From DASPTB01 sp035623615 (GTDB lineage: Bacteria; Actinomycetota; UBA4738), in contig DASPTB010000299.1 of the NCBI GenBank assembly GCA_035623615.1, positions 1 to 10,283 of the forward strand: a stretch of DNA of 10,283 bases, read 5' to 3'. The notes beneath the pieces were generated by a model. That model did no database searches. It worked only from the letters and a program-made list of their open reading frames with translations, and was not told where the DNA came from. Each line of letters starts with the position of its first letter. Within the stretch, counting starts at the first letter, position 1. Of the stretch, positions 1 through 5,995 are shown piece by piece. A program made the translations under genes and the position numbers.

Positions 1-1639
1 TGTTCGTCCACATGATGCCCTGCAGGTCGGTCCACGAGTGGAACAGGTTCGCGGCGCTCTGGAGCCAGTACGCCTTGGCGAGCGGCCTCCCCGGCCACTC
101 GTCGCTGCCGATCTCCGCGATCAGCAGCTGCTTCCCGTGGCTGATCGCGAACTGGTGCGCCGCCGAGAAGATCGCCGCGGGCGACCGCCAGTACCCGGCG
201 CGGTTGTACCCGTCCACGCCGACGACGTCGAAGCTCGCCGGCACGTAGCGCCACGCGGTGTGCCGGATGAACGACGAGGCCGTCGGCGCCCATACCCACG
301 TGACCATCGTCACGCCCAGACGGTCGAACAGGGTGTGGATGTGGTTGTACGCCCGGACGTAGTCCCCCGGCGTGCCGCACGCGGGGTGATGCCGGTTGTC
401 GTTCGTCATCTCGTGGTGGAACCCGAGGTCGATGGGGTAGTCGAACGCGATGATCTCCTGCGCGATCTTGGTGAGCTGCGCGTCGTACTTCCCGGCGGCG
501 ACGTCGGCCCAGCGCGCGCAGTACGAGTGCCCGTCGCGCACGAAGAATGAGTTGATGTTCAAGTAGATGAGCCCGCCCTTCGACGCGAGGTCGAGCATGT
601 CGGACGTGGGGACCGTTACGGTGGTGAGGTTCTGGTAGATGCGTTCCCCCGAGAAGTCCCGTCCGATCTCCGACTCGAGGTGCGCGATCATCTGGTCACC
701 GCTCAGGTCGCCCCTCGGGGCCGAGTAGATCCCCCAAACGGCGGTCGACGGCGGAGCCGCCGGCGCGCTCGAGAAAGCGATGGCCTTGCCGCTCGGCCGC
801 CACGACGGCTGTCCGTCCGTGGCTTCCTCGCTGGTGGCGGGCTGGGCGGTTCCTCCCGTGGCCGGAACGACCCAGACGTTGTCGTACCCGCTCCGGTTGC
901 TCGAGAAGGCGATGCTCGAGCCGTCCGGCGACCAGGCCGGCTCGGCGTCCATCGCCACCGAGAAGGTGAGCCGGCGCAGGTCGTATCCGCGCGGGGTGAT
1001 GGTGAAGATGTCGTCGCTCCCGTAGCGCGTCGAGACGAACGCGATGCTCGATCCGTTGGGGGACCACGCCGGCTGGAAGTCGGCAGCGCGGTTGGAGGTC
1101 ACGCGGGAGAGGCCGATTCCGTTCGCTCCGATCATGTAGACGTTCCAGTTGCCGTCGCGATTGGACGCGAAAGCGATCCTCGTTCCGTCGGGCGACCAGG
1201 CCGGCTGAATGTCCGCGGAACGACAGAACGTCAGCTGTCGCACATCGGTCCCGTCGGCGGCCATCGTGTAGATGTTCCAGTTGCCCGTGCGATCGGAGGC
1301 GAACGCGATCCGTGTTCCGTCGGGCGACCATACGGGGTGCGTGTCGTTCCACGGTCCCGACGTGAGCTGCGTCTCGTCGCCGCCGCTCGCCGTGATCTCG
1401 TACACGTGGTAGGTCCCGTCGACGTTCGATGCGAAGACGACGTGCGATCCGTCGGGCGACCACGAGGGTTGAATGTTCGTCGCGTCCTGATCCGTCAGCG
1501 GGTGGCCGTCGCCGCCGATCTTCGATCGCACGATCTGCGAGGGTGTCGCAGCGAATGCGGGCGACGCTCCGAGTGCGACGCAGGCGACGACGATCGACGC
1601 AATGAGAAGATCACGACCTCGACGAACGTTGCCGGCCAT
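1..1639 (-). CDS. Secreted PD40/TolB-like propeller fused to GH26-like glycoside hydrolase (3' end outside window)
   Basis: The reading frame is open from the ATG at 1639 to the left edge, giving 546 codons without a stop. An in-frame TGA lies three codons upstream, so the start is well bounded, although no good Shine-Dalgarno is visible. Residues 1-30 form a signal peptide: basic VRRGR, a hydrophobic run LLIASIVVACVALGA, then a cleavage site AFA-A. C20 in VVAC could instead be a lipobox. Residues about 40-292 are PD40 beta-propeller blades with the signature P-x-W-S-P-D-G-x-x-I-A-F-x-S, the key Trp being W60, W104, W148, W192, W236 and W280. From about residue 302 (GIYSAP) a GH26-like TIM-barrel domain follows. 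It has FHHEM with candidate acid/base E410, WVWAPT, VVGVDGYN, and IAEIGS with candidate nucleophile E509. GH26 enzymes are mainly beta-mannanases, with some beta-1,3-xylanases and lichenases. The product is inferred to act outside the cell on a polysaccharide, with the propeller as a binding or scaffolding part. The Arg usually found just before the HE pair and the Trp residues after it are not evident, so the substrate is open. The protein probably ends soon after the last visible residues, IMWTN. Confidence 0.85.
   Translation of the reverse strand, partial: MAGNVRRGRDLLIASIVVACVALGASPAFAATPSQIVRSKIGGDGHPLTDQDATNIQPSWSPDGSHVVFASNVDGTYHVYEITASGGDETQLTSGPWNDTHPVWSPDGTRIAFASDRTGNWNIYTMAADGTDVRQLTFCRSADIQPAWSPDGTRIAFASNRDGNWNVYMIGANGIGLSRVTSNRAADFQPAWSPNGSSIAFVSTRYGSDDIFTITPRGYDLRRLTFSVAMDAEPAWSPDGSSIAFSSNRSGYDNVWVVPATGGTAQPATSEEATDGQPSWRPSGKAIAFSSAPAAPPSTAVWGIYSAPRGDLSGDQMIAHLESEIGRDFSGERIYQNLTTVTVPTSDMLDLASKGGLIYLNINSFFVRDGHSYCARWADVAAGKYDAQLTKIAQEIIAFDYPIDLGFHHEMTNDNRHHPACGTPGDYVRAYNHIHTLFDRLGVTMVTWVWAPTASSFIRHTAWRYVPASFDVVGVDGYNRAGYWRSPAAIFSAAHQFAISHGKQLLIAEIGSDEWPGRPLAKAYWLQSAANLFHSWTDLQGIMWTN
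764..1468 (-). repeat. 132-nt tandem coding repeats (PD40 propeller blades)
   Basis: Six copies of the blade signature W-S-P-D-G (W-R-P-S-G in the last) occur inside the GH26 fusion gene. The first Trp codons start at 1462, 1330, 1198, 1066, 934 and 802, a spacing of exactly 132 nt (44 residues) each time. Copies 2 and 3 are also close at the nucleotide level, for example a shared gttccgtcgggcgacca on the plus strand at both 1314-1330 and 1182-1198. The sixth copy holds only the first strands. The N-terminal segment around residues 40-49 (KIGGDGHPLT) looks like the last strand of a blade. The ring would therefore close by the usual velcro arrangement of six-bladed TolB-type propellers. The periodicity is seen directly; the fold is inferred from family knowledge. 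Confidence 0.9.
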
Positions 1640-1997
1640 AGGAACTCACTCGGCACGAGTCGCGGGCGTCTTGATCGCTCGATGTGGGGGTCCACGTTCG
1701 GATTCCGCGCGCGCACAGTGGGTATCACCCGGCGACGACGATGAATGGGTCGAAAGCCCGATGCCGTTGGCCTTAGGTCGGATGCAGCATCGTTTGACCC
1801 CTTGGAACACCTGCGGCTCTCGCGCACGGCCGTTCTCGTGGAAAGACTGCCGCCGTGCGAGTGCGTGCATCGAGCGCGCGGAGCGGCAGGTCGGCTCGGC
1901 GCGCGCGCATCCGTACGCCGTGTTCGAGACGACCGACCACGTTCGCGGCTGGCTGCTCGCCGGCGTTGCACGGTCGGGGCCGGAGCGGCGCGATGAA

Positions 1998-2020
1998 GTG
2001 CGGGGTCCGAATGCCCGCAC
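1998..2020 (-). terminator. Hairpin, 7-bp stem, possible terminator or regulatory structure
   Basis: GTGCGGG pairs perfectly with CCCGCAC around a 9-nt loop. It lies about 170 nt beyond the stop of the IMPase-family gene in the direction of transcription. Only a weak T-rich run (TTCATC) follows on the minus strand, so classical Rho-independent termination is unproven. It could equally be a regulatory hairpin in the leader of the propeller-GH26 gene. Confidence 0.25.
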
Positions 2021-2150
2021 AGTTGTACGACGTCCGGTCCTCCGCAGTCCCGGTCAAATCGTCAGGTAGCCTTACCATCAAGGGAAGCCCGCCGCAGGTT
2101 CTTCGAGGATCGCGGCGGCGTGGAAGAGCGCGTACGCCTCGGCCCTGCGA

Positions 2151-2170
2151 CCCGGCGCCTGCGGGCCGGG
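2151..2170 (-). terminator. GC hairpin just beyond the IMPase-family stop codon
   Basis: CCCGGC at 2151-2156 pairs with GCCGGG at 2165-2170 around an 8-nt loop. It starts 22 nt past the stop codon of the GT4-IMPase operon on the minus strand. The position suits a terminator, but there is no T-tract, and six-base GC palindromes arise easily at this composition. Confidence 0.25.
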
Positions 2171-2192
2171 CTGCTCTCGATCCTGAACGGGG

Positions 2193-3026
2193 CTAGGGAT
2201 TCGCTCCTCGGGTCGCGCCGAGCACCAGTCGGTATGTCGACGGCGAGCCGGCCACGACGTCGCCGGTGCCCAGATGGTCGGGCTCGCCGTTCCAACCCGA
2301 GACCCTGCCCCCGGCCTCCTCCACGAGGAGCGTTCCCGCCGCCAGATCCCAGACCGACATCGCGAGCTCGAAGTACGCGTCGAAGACGCCGGAGGCCACC
2401 CACGCCAGGTCGAGCGCGGCGGCGCCGGCGCGCCGCACGTCCTCGACGCCGAGGAGGACGTGTTCGAACGCTTTCGCGTGACGGGGCCGAAGCTCGCGCC
2501 GGCGGAACGGGAACCCCGTGGCAACGATCGCGCGCTCGGGCGGACGCTCGCTCACCGTCAGCCGCTGTTCGCCCGCCCATGCGCCCCTGCCGCGCGCCGC
2601 CCCGAAGGCCAGGCCGAGCAGAGGGGCTCGGACACTCCCGACGAGCGGGCGCCCATTTTCGATCAGGCCGACCGACACCGCGACGATCGGGAAGCCGATC
2701 ATGAAGTTCGTCGTTCCGTCGAGCGGGTCGACGGCCCAGAAGCGCTCGCCCCGCTCGCCGCCCGACTCTTCGCCGAGCACCGGGATGTCGGGTGTGGCGG
2801 AGGCGAGGAACGAACGGATCGCGTCCTCACTCGCGCGGTCGGTGTCGGTCACCCAGTCGCCCACGCCCTTCGACTCCGCTGGTGTTCCCGTCCCGCCGCG
2901 ACTGCCCGCCGCGAAGACGATCTCCGTGCCTCGGGCGCACGCCTCCTCGGCGACGCGCCATAGGTGCGCGACCTCGTTTTCGCCGGAACCGGATGCGCCG
3001 CCGGGGGGCGCGTCGGCCGGCGTCAC
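2193..3026 (-). CDS. Inositol monophosphatase (IMPase) family phosphatase
   Basis: The 277-aa product is a metal-dependent (Mg2+), lithium-sensitive-type sugar/inositol phosphatase. All family motifs are present and in order: DWVTDTD (57-63) near the N-terminus, GEESGG (85-90) with metal-ligand Glu, WAVDPLDGTTNF (97-108) with metal ligands D100 and D103, and VWDLAAGTLLVEEAGG (225-240) with D227. The length fits the family (about 250-280 aa). The start is a GTG at 3026 that overlaps the TGA of the upstream glycosyltransferase gene as GTGA. The frame stays open further upstream, but that extension lies inside the neighbouring gene. The overlap implies translational coupling. The coupled GT4 gene suggests a substrate in sugar-phosphate or inositol-phosphate metabolism. 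Family members also act on histidinol phosphate, fructose-1,6-bisphosphate and 3'-phosphoadenosine phosphates, so the exact substrate is not assigned. Confidence 0.92.
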   Translation of the reverse strand: MTPADAPPGGASGSGENEVAHLWRVAEEACARGTEIVFAAGSRGGTGTPAESKGVGDWVTDTDRASEDAIRSFLASATPDIPVLGEESGGERGERFWAVDPLDGTTNFMIGFPIVAVSVGLIENGRPLVGSVRAPLLGLAFGAARGRGAWAGEQRLTVSERPPERAIVATGFPFRRRELRPRHAKAFEHVLLGVEDVRRAGAAALDLAWVASGVFDAYFELAMSVWDLAAGTLLVEEAGGRVSGWNGEPDHLGTGDVVAGSPSTYRLVLGATRGANP

Positions 3027-4561
3027 GGCTCGAGCGCCTCGACGTAGCGCGCCGCCGACCGTTCCCACGTCCATTCGGTCGCGACGTGTGCGCGAATGGC
3101 GGACGCGACGGCTGCTCGCTCGTCCGGCTCGAGCGCCAAGAGCCGGAGGATTCCCCATTTGATGGCCCCGACGGCATCCGGTCCGGGATCGAAGGAGAAC
3201 AGGCCGGGTCTGCCCGCCGCGGCTTCCAGCGCACCGCCCACCTCGGCAAGGCCCGAGTGCCGGGCGACGAGCGGCAGCGCGCCCGCCGCGGCGCCCTCCG
3301 CGGCGACCATGCCGAAGGACTCGTCCAGGATGGAAGGCACGACGAGGACGTCGACGGCGCCGGTCACCGGACCCGCGTACCGGTGGTCGAGGCGGCCGGT
3401 GAACGTGACGCGTCTCTGCAGTTCATTGTGCCTGGGGAGGCGCTCGGGCGCGGTTCCGAATCCCTCCGGCCACAGCCGTCCCACCGCTTCGACGTCGCCG
3501 TGGTCGAATGCGAGCGTCAGCCCCTCGAGGCGTTCGCGAAAGGTCCCGAACCCCACGATCAGGGCTCGAACGTCGGGGAGCGCCGCGAGCGCCGCGAGCA
3601 GAAGGTGCACGCCCTTCTGCGGGATCAGCTTGCCGAGATACCCGACGATCGGCCCCGGCTCGTCGGCCAGCGCGCGCAGCGACGCGGCGGCGTTCGCGTC
3701 CGCCCGTGCCTGGTCGTATCGGCCGGCCAGGTCGTCGAGGATGTTCGCGGCGCCGGCCCGACCGAGCGCCGCCGACACGAGCTCGTCAACATCGGGGGTG
3801 CGGCCTTCCGGCGAGCCGTCCGCGTGGTCCGCCTCGAGCAGCGACGCGGCGCGCTCGAGCAGCTCGCCGCGCGGGCCCGGGCGAAACGCGTCCACGTCGG
3901 CGCCCGGGGGGCAGACGACCAGCCTTCGGGTCGACTCGGGGACGAGCGCCAGGGTGCGTTCGAGCACCTCGTGGGTGGGGCCGAACACACAGGTCGCCGC
4001 CGAGAGACCTTCGGCCGCGAGCGTTCGATACCGCTCCTGCAGGCGAATCGCATACTCGAGGTCGCTGCCGTGGACCTTGACGCCGTACGGCAGCGAGCCG
4101 TCGCCGCCCGCGACGGCCCGGGCGGCGATCGTGCCTCCCGGAACGATGTGGCCCGAGAGGACGGCGTCGCTGTGATGCCAGGCGATCGCGGCGCGAAGCG
4201 TGGCCACGCCCCGATCGAGATAGCGCGCCAGCGAGGCGTCGGGGAGTTCCACGAAGGGCGTCACCCGGTCGAAGCCCTCGTACTCGTCCCAGACGAACAC
4301 TGGCAGCTGCGAGCCGATGTCGGGCCGGAGCAGGGTGACCGAGCCAGGGCCGGCGGCGGCGCCCGTCGGCGTCACGAGCCCGACCCCACGTTCGTCGACA
4401 ACACCCGCGGCGTCGACGAACTCGAACCGCTCGGGATGCCGCTCTTGGGCGAGCACGAGCACCTCGTGCCCGGCCGATCGCATCGCCTCCGCGACCTTCG
4501 CCGTGGCGACGTTGGATCCCGTGCCGCCCAGCAGCCAGCCGTGCCAGATGAGGATGCGCAT
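3023..4561 (-). CDS. GT4-family glycosyltransferase with long inter-domain insertion
   Basis: The 512-aa product is a cytoplasmic, retaining GT-B glycosyltransferase. The N-terminal domain starts MRILIWHGWLLGGTGSN with the glycine-rich acceptor-side loop, followed by KVAEAMRSAGHEVLVL. It continues through HGSDLEY (164-170) to VVCPPGADVDAFRP (215-228). The C-terminal domain has IVGYLGKLIPQKG (305-317), VTFTGRLDH (385-393), and the donor-binding EX7E motif, E414-SFGMVAA-E422, within PSILDESFGMVAAEG. Between the domains, residues about 229-303 form an Ala/Asp/Arg-rich, probably helical insert; ordinary GT4 enzymes have only a short linker here. A second looser stretch lies at about 340-384. The start ATG at 4561 has no Shine-Dalgarno, but TAGACT ends 7 nt upstream, suggesting a leaderless mRNA. 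The stop overlaps the start of the IMPase gene. Donor and acceptor are unknown. Cell-wall glycan, glycolipid or compatible-solute synthesis are all possible. Confidence 0.9.
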   Translation of the reverse strand: MRILIWHGWLLGGTGSNVATAKVAEAMRSAGHEVLVLAQERHPERFEFVDAAGVVDERGVGLVTPTGAAAGPGSVTLLRPDIGSQLPVFVWDEYEGFDRVTPFVELPDASLARYLDRGVATLRAAIAWHHSDAVLSGHIVPGGTIAARAVAGGDGSLPYGVKVHGSDLEYAIRLQERYRTLAAEGLSAATCVFGPTHEVLERTLALVPESTRRLVVCPPGADVDAFRPGPRGELLERAASLLEADHADGSPEGRTPDVDELVSAALGRAGAANILDDLAGRYDQARADANAAASLRALADEPGPIVGYLGKLIPQKGVHLLLAALAALPDVRALIVGFGTFRERLEGLTLAFDHGDVEAVGRLWPEGFGTAPERLPRHNELQRRVTFTGRLDHRYAGPVTGAVDVLVVPSILDESFGMVAAEGAAAGALPLVARHSGLAEVGGALEAAAGRPGLFSFDPGPDAVGAIKWGILRLLALEPDERAAVASAIRAHVATEWTWERSAARYVEALEP

Positions 4562-4567
4562 CCCGGG

Positions 4568-4573
4568 AGTCTA
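4568..4573 (-). promoter_or_regulatory. -10 hexamer TAGACT for the GT4-IMPase operon, probably leaderless
   Basis: On the minus strand TAGACT is followed by CCCGGG and then the ATG, so the predicted transcription start coincides with the A of the start codon. No convincing -35 is seen about 17 nt upstream. There is no Shine-Dalgarno, which supports leaderless initiation. Confidence 0.45.
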
Positions 4574-4650
4574 TGGGGGCCAGGGGGAACACCGAGGAGC
4601 GGCGGAGGCCGGAGCGAGTCGCCTGCCGCGACCCTACGGCGCGATCGGGC

Positions 4651-4656
4651 GATAAT
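4651..4656 (+). promoter_or_regulatory. -10 hexamer GATAAT for the Ddn-like gene, probably leaderless
   Basis: GATAAT matches the TATAAT consensus at five of six bases, in a surrounding that is otherwise almost pure G/C. The start ATG lies 8 nt after its last T, so the transcript is expected to begin at or next to the start codon. No Shine-Dalgarno and no clear -35 are present. It sits back to back with the GT4 promoter in the 102-bp divergent region 4562-4663. Confidence 0.5.
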
Positions 4657-4663
4657 CCCCGCG

Positions 4664-5035
4664 ATGGAAGCCGAGGATCGAGCGGCCCTCGACCGGCTGT
4701 CGGGGGAGGGCTACCTGTATCTCGCCACGACCGGCCGCAGGACCGGGCGGATCCACCAGATCGAGATCTGGTTCGCGCTGAACGGCGCGACGGCGTACCT
4801 CCTGTCGGGCGGGGGCGACACGGCGGACTGGGTCCGCAACCTCCGCGCCGACCCGGCCTGCCGGGTCCGGATCGGCGGGCGCGAGTTCACCTGCGCCGCG
4901 CGCATCCTGGAGCAGGGAACGGAGGAGGGCGAGCACGCCCGCCGGATGCTCTACGAGAAGTACCAGCCGGGGTACTCGGGCGACCTCGCCGAGTGGCGGG
5001 ACACGGCGCGTGTGGTGGCGCTCGACCTGGCGTGA
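4664..5035 (+). CDS. Deazaflavin (F420)-dependent nitroreductase/quinone reductase family protein (Ddn-like)
   Basis: The 123-aa product has the split beta-barrel (PNPOx-like) fold seen in Mycobacterium Ddn and related F420H2-dependent reductases. Visible family features are YLATTGRRTGR (18-29, cofactor phosphate region), IEIWFALNG (33-41), YLLSGGGDTADWVRNLRADP (45-64, matching the family pattern gG-x-x-x-x-W-x-x-N-L-x-A-x-P), and the strand VRIGGREFTCAAR (68-80). It is shorter than Ddn (about 150 aa), mostly at the N-terminus. The ATG at 4664 follows a GATAAT box closely and lacks a Shine-Dalgarno, and it gives a natural family start. A far longer upstream extension of this frame is only the antisense shadow of the GT4 gene. 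Its role is likely redox metabolism of quinones or nitro/enone compounds; the native substrate is unknown. It is transcribed divergently from the GT4-IMPase operon. Confidence 0.83.
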   Translation: MEAEDRAALDRLSGEGYLYLATTGRRTGRIHQIEIWFALNGATAYLLSGGGDTADWVRNLRADPACRVRIGGREFTCAARILEQGTEEGEHARRMLYEKYQPGYSGDLAEWRDTARVVALDLA

Positions 5036-5066
5036 GCGAGCGTTCTCCCTTTCCGGGCGAGCGTCG

Positions 5067-5072
5067 TACGCT
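5067..5072 (+). promoter_or_regulatory. Possible -10 (TACGCT) for the two-gene membrane operon
   Basis: TACGCT fits the TANNNT pattern and lies 21 nt before the ATG at 5094, leaving room for a short leader with the Shine-Dalgarno AAGGGAG at 5082-5088. No good -35 accompanies it, so readthrough from the upstream Ddn-like gene is also possible. Confidence 0.25.
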
Positions 5073-5093
5073 TGCTTGAAGAAGGGAGTCGCC

Positions 5094-5699
5094 ATGACGG
5101 AGTCGAGGTCGACGGCTGCGGTCGTCCGCGCGACGATGGCGACGGTCGTCCACGAGCCCGTCGTGGCGATCATGCTCGTGGCGGCCTTCTTCGACGGCAT
5201 CTCCGGCAACCCCATCCACGCGCTGCTCCTCGGCGGCGTCGCGATCGTCCTCGGACGCGACATCGCGCTCGGCGAGCCCAACCCGCCGATACCGCTCGTG
5301 GAACGCGGGATGTGGATCCCGGGCGGATGGACGGTGGCGGCCTTCTCCGCAGCGTTCGCGCTCGTCGTCGGCGCGTTCCCCCGCTACTCGTGGCCTGCGA
5401 CCGTCGGCGTGGTGGCCGCTGCTGCGGCCGCGATCGCGGTCGCGTGGCGCGGCCCGCTCGTCGTGCACGCCGACCCGGGGCCCTTGCCGCGGCGCGGCGT
5501 CGTCGCCTGGAGCACGGTCCTCGTCGCCGGCGCCCTGTGGGAGCTCGAGGCGCTGCTGCTCCAACCCTCCCTGACTCTGGACTCGCAGCAGCACCCGACG
5601 ATCAGCACGCTGACGGATCCGGTGCTCTCCACCCACGCCGGCAGGACCCTGATCATGCTGGCCTGGCTCCTCGTCGGCTGGTTCTTGATGCGGCAATGA
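5094..5699 (+). CDS. Multi-pass membrane protein, uncharacterised
   Basis: The 201-aa product has about five or six hydrophobic segments, roughly at residues 20-35, 42-57, 78-95, 101-118, 137-156 and 184-199. I do not recognise a characterised family with certainty. The first 60 residues carry HEPVVAIMLVAAFFDGISGNP and an acidic/basic loop GRDIALGEPNPP. The last third carries HPTISTLTDPVLS followed by a final helix ending WLLVGWFLMRQ. This C-terminal block resembles, from memory, actinobacterial hypothetical proteins found beside small DUF6186 proteins. The ATG at 5094 is chosen because AAGGGAG lies five bases upstream; the frame opens earlier (5010), but inside the preceding gene. It overlaps the next gene by ATGA, so the two are probably co-translated and may form one complex. 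No catalytic motif is visible. Confidence 0.8.
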   Translation: MTESRSTAAVVRATMATVVHEPVVAIMLVAAFFDGISGNPIHALLLGGVAIVLGRDIALGEPNPPIPLVERGMWIPGGWTVAAFSAAFALVVGAFPRYSWPATVGVVAAAAAAIAVAWRGPLVVHADPGPLPRRGVVAWSTVLVAGALWELEALLLQPSLTLDSQQHPTISTLTDPVLSTHAGRTLIMLAWLLVGWFLMRQ

Positions 5700-5896
5700 G
5701 CACCCACGACGTCACCGTGCTGGGGTACGCGGTCGTGGTGGTTGCTTGCGTGGTGCTTCAGCTGCTGAGCCTGCGGCCCGGGACGCGCATCCCCGGGTTC
5801 ACGACGCTGCTCCGCCGGGTGATGCGCGGGCGTCCCGGGCGGGTCGGCGTCATCACGGCCTGGGCCTGGCTCGGCTTGCACTTCTTCGCGCGCTGA
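5696..5896 (+). CDS. Small two-helix membrane protein, DUF6186-like
   Basis: The 66-aa product has a hydrophobic helix at about residues 8-25, a basic cytoplasmic-type loop (RPGTRIPGFTTLLRRVMRGRPGR) and a second helix at about 49-64. It ends with AWAWLGLHFFAR. The small size, the arginine-rich loop and the aromatic W-L-G-x-H-F-F-A-R ending match what I remember of the actinobacterial DUF6186 family; this is recognition without a search. Its ATG overlaps the TGA of the upstream 201-aa membrane protein as ATGA, and no separate Shine-Dalgarno is present, so translation is probably coupled. The final helix resembles that of the upstream protein. The function is unknown; a structural or assembly partner of the upstream protein is the simplest guess. 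Confidence 0.8.
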   Translation: MSTHDVTVLGYAVVVVACVVLQLLSLRPGTRIPGFTTLLRRVMRGRPGRVGVITAWAWLGLHFFAR

Positions 5897-5942
5897 CCCG
5901 GTTCCGCTCGGGACAAGACGCACGGCACCGACTTTCGGCTCC

Positions 5943-5971
5943 TTGACATTGAGGGCTCGCTGCCCCACGCT
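5943..5971 (+). promoter_or_regulatory. Promoter TTGACA-N17-CACGCT before the type III decarboxylase
   Basis: TTGACA at 5943-5948 is a perfect -35. Exactly 17 nt later, CACGCT (5966-5971) is a weak -10 keeping the A and the final T. The predicted transcription start near 5978 leaves a leader of about 18 nt containing the purine-rich Shine-Dalgarno GGAGAGG (5985-5991) five bases before the ATG. It lies in the 99-bp gap after the DUF6186-like gene and probably drives the decarboxylase-permease pair. Confidence 0.5.
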
Positions 5972-5995
5972 CGGGCCTGGGTCCGGAGAGGGTGG

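Larger units (their letters stand above)
1640..2192. other. 553-bp intergenic gap without a convincing gene
   Basis: This lies between the stop of the IMPase-family gene and the start of the propeller-GH26 gene, both on the minus strand. Its open frames have Arg/Pro/Ser-rich translations with no recognisable domain, and the overlapping frames on both strands look equally poor, so none is called as a gene. It holds two perfect-stem hairpins (1998-2020 and 2151-2170) and several short GC alternations. The promoter of the propeller-GH26 gene should lie in its left part, but I could not find a convincing -35/-10 pair there. No tRNA or known riboswitch core was recognised. Confidence 0.6.

Noticed and set aside
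696..1463. 255-codon minus-strand frame with repeated VARR and RLERLH-like units
   Set aside because: It is periodic only because it is an alternative frame of the 132-nt propeller repeats.
764..1468. Regular repeats that might suggest a CRISPR array
   Set aside because: The 132-nt units are coding blades with degenerate sequence and no spacer/repeat structure.
1610..1639. Possible twin-arginine (Tat) signal in the GH26 fusion (VRRGRDL)
   Set aside because: It lacks the S/T before and the F-L-K-type context after the arginine pair, so a Sec signal peptide fits better.
1640..2192. tRNA or known riboswitch in the gap
   Set aside because: No cloverleaf with a T-arm consensus and no conserved riboswitch core could be found on either strand.
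2078..2195. Minus-strand frame just beyond the IMPase stop ending AEAYALFHAAAILEEPAAGFP, which looks protein-like
   Set aside because: The IMPase protein is already complete at a normal family length. The tail has no good start of its own in the gap and no recognisable family, so chance is likelier than a frameshifted extension.
2792..4663. Very long plus-strand open frame opposite the glycosyltransferase, joined to the Ddn-like gene
   Set aside because: Its translation is Arg/Gly/Asp/Glu-rich without domains, and the opposite strand encodes a clear GT4 enzyme. It is a shadow caused by high GC. Only the part from 4664 is a gene.
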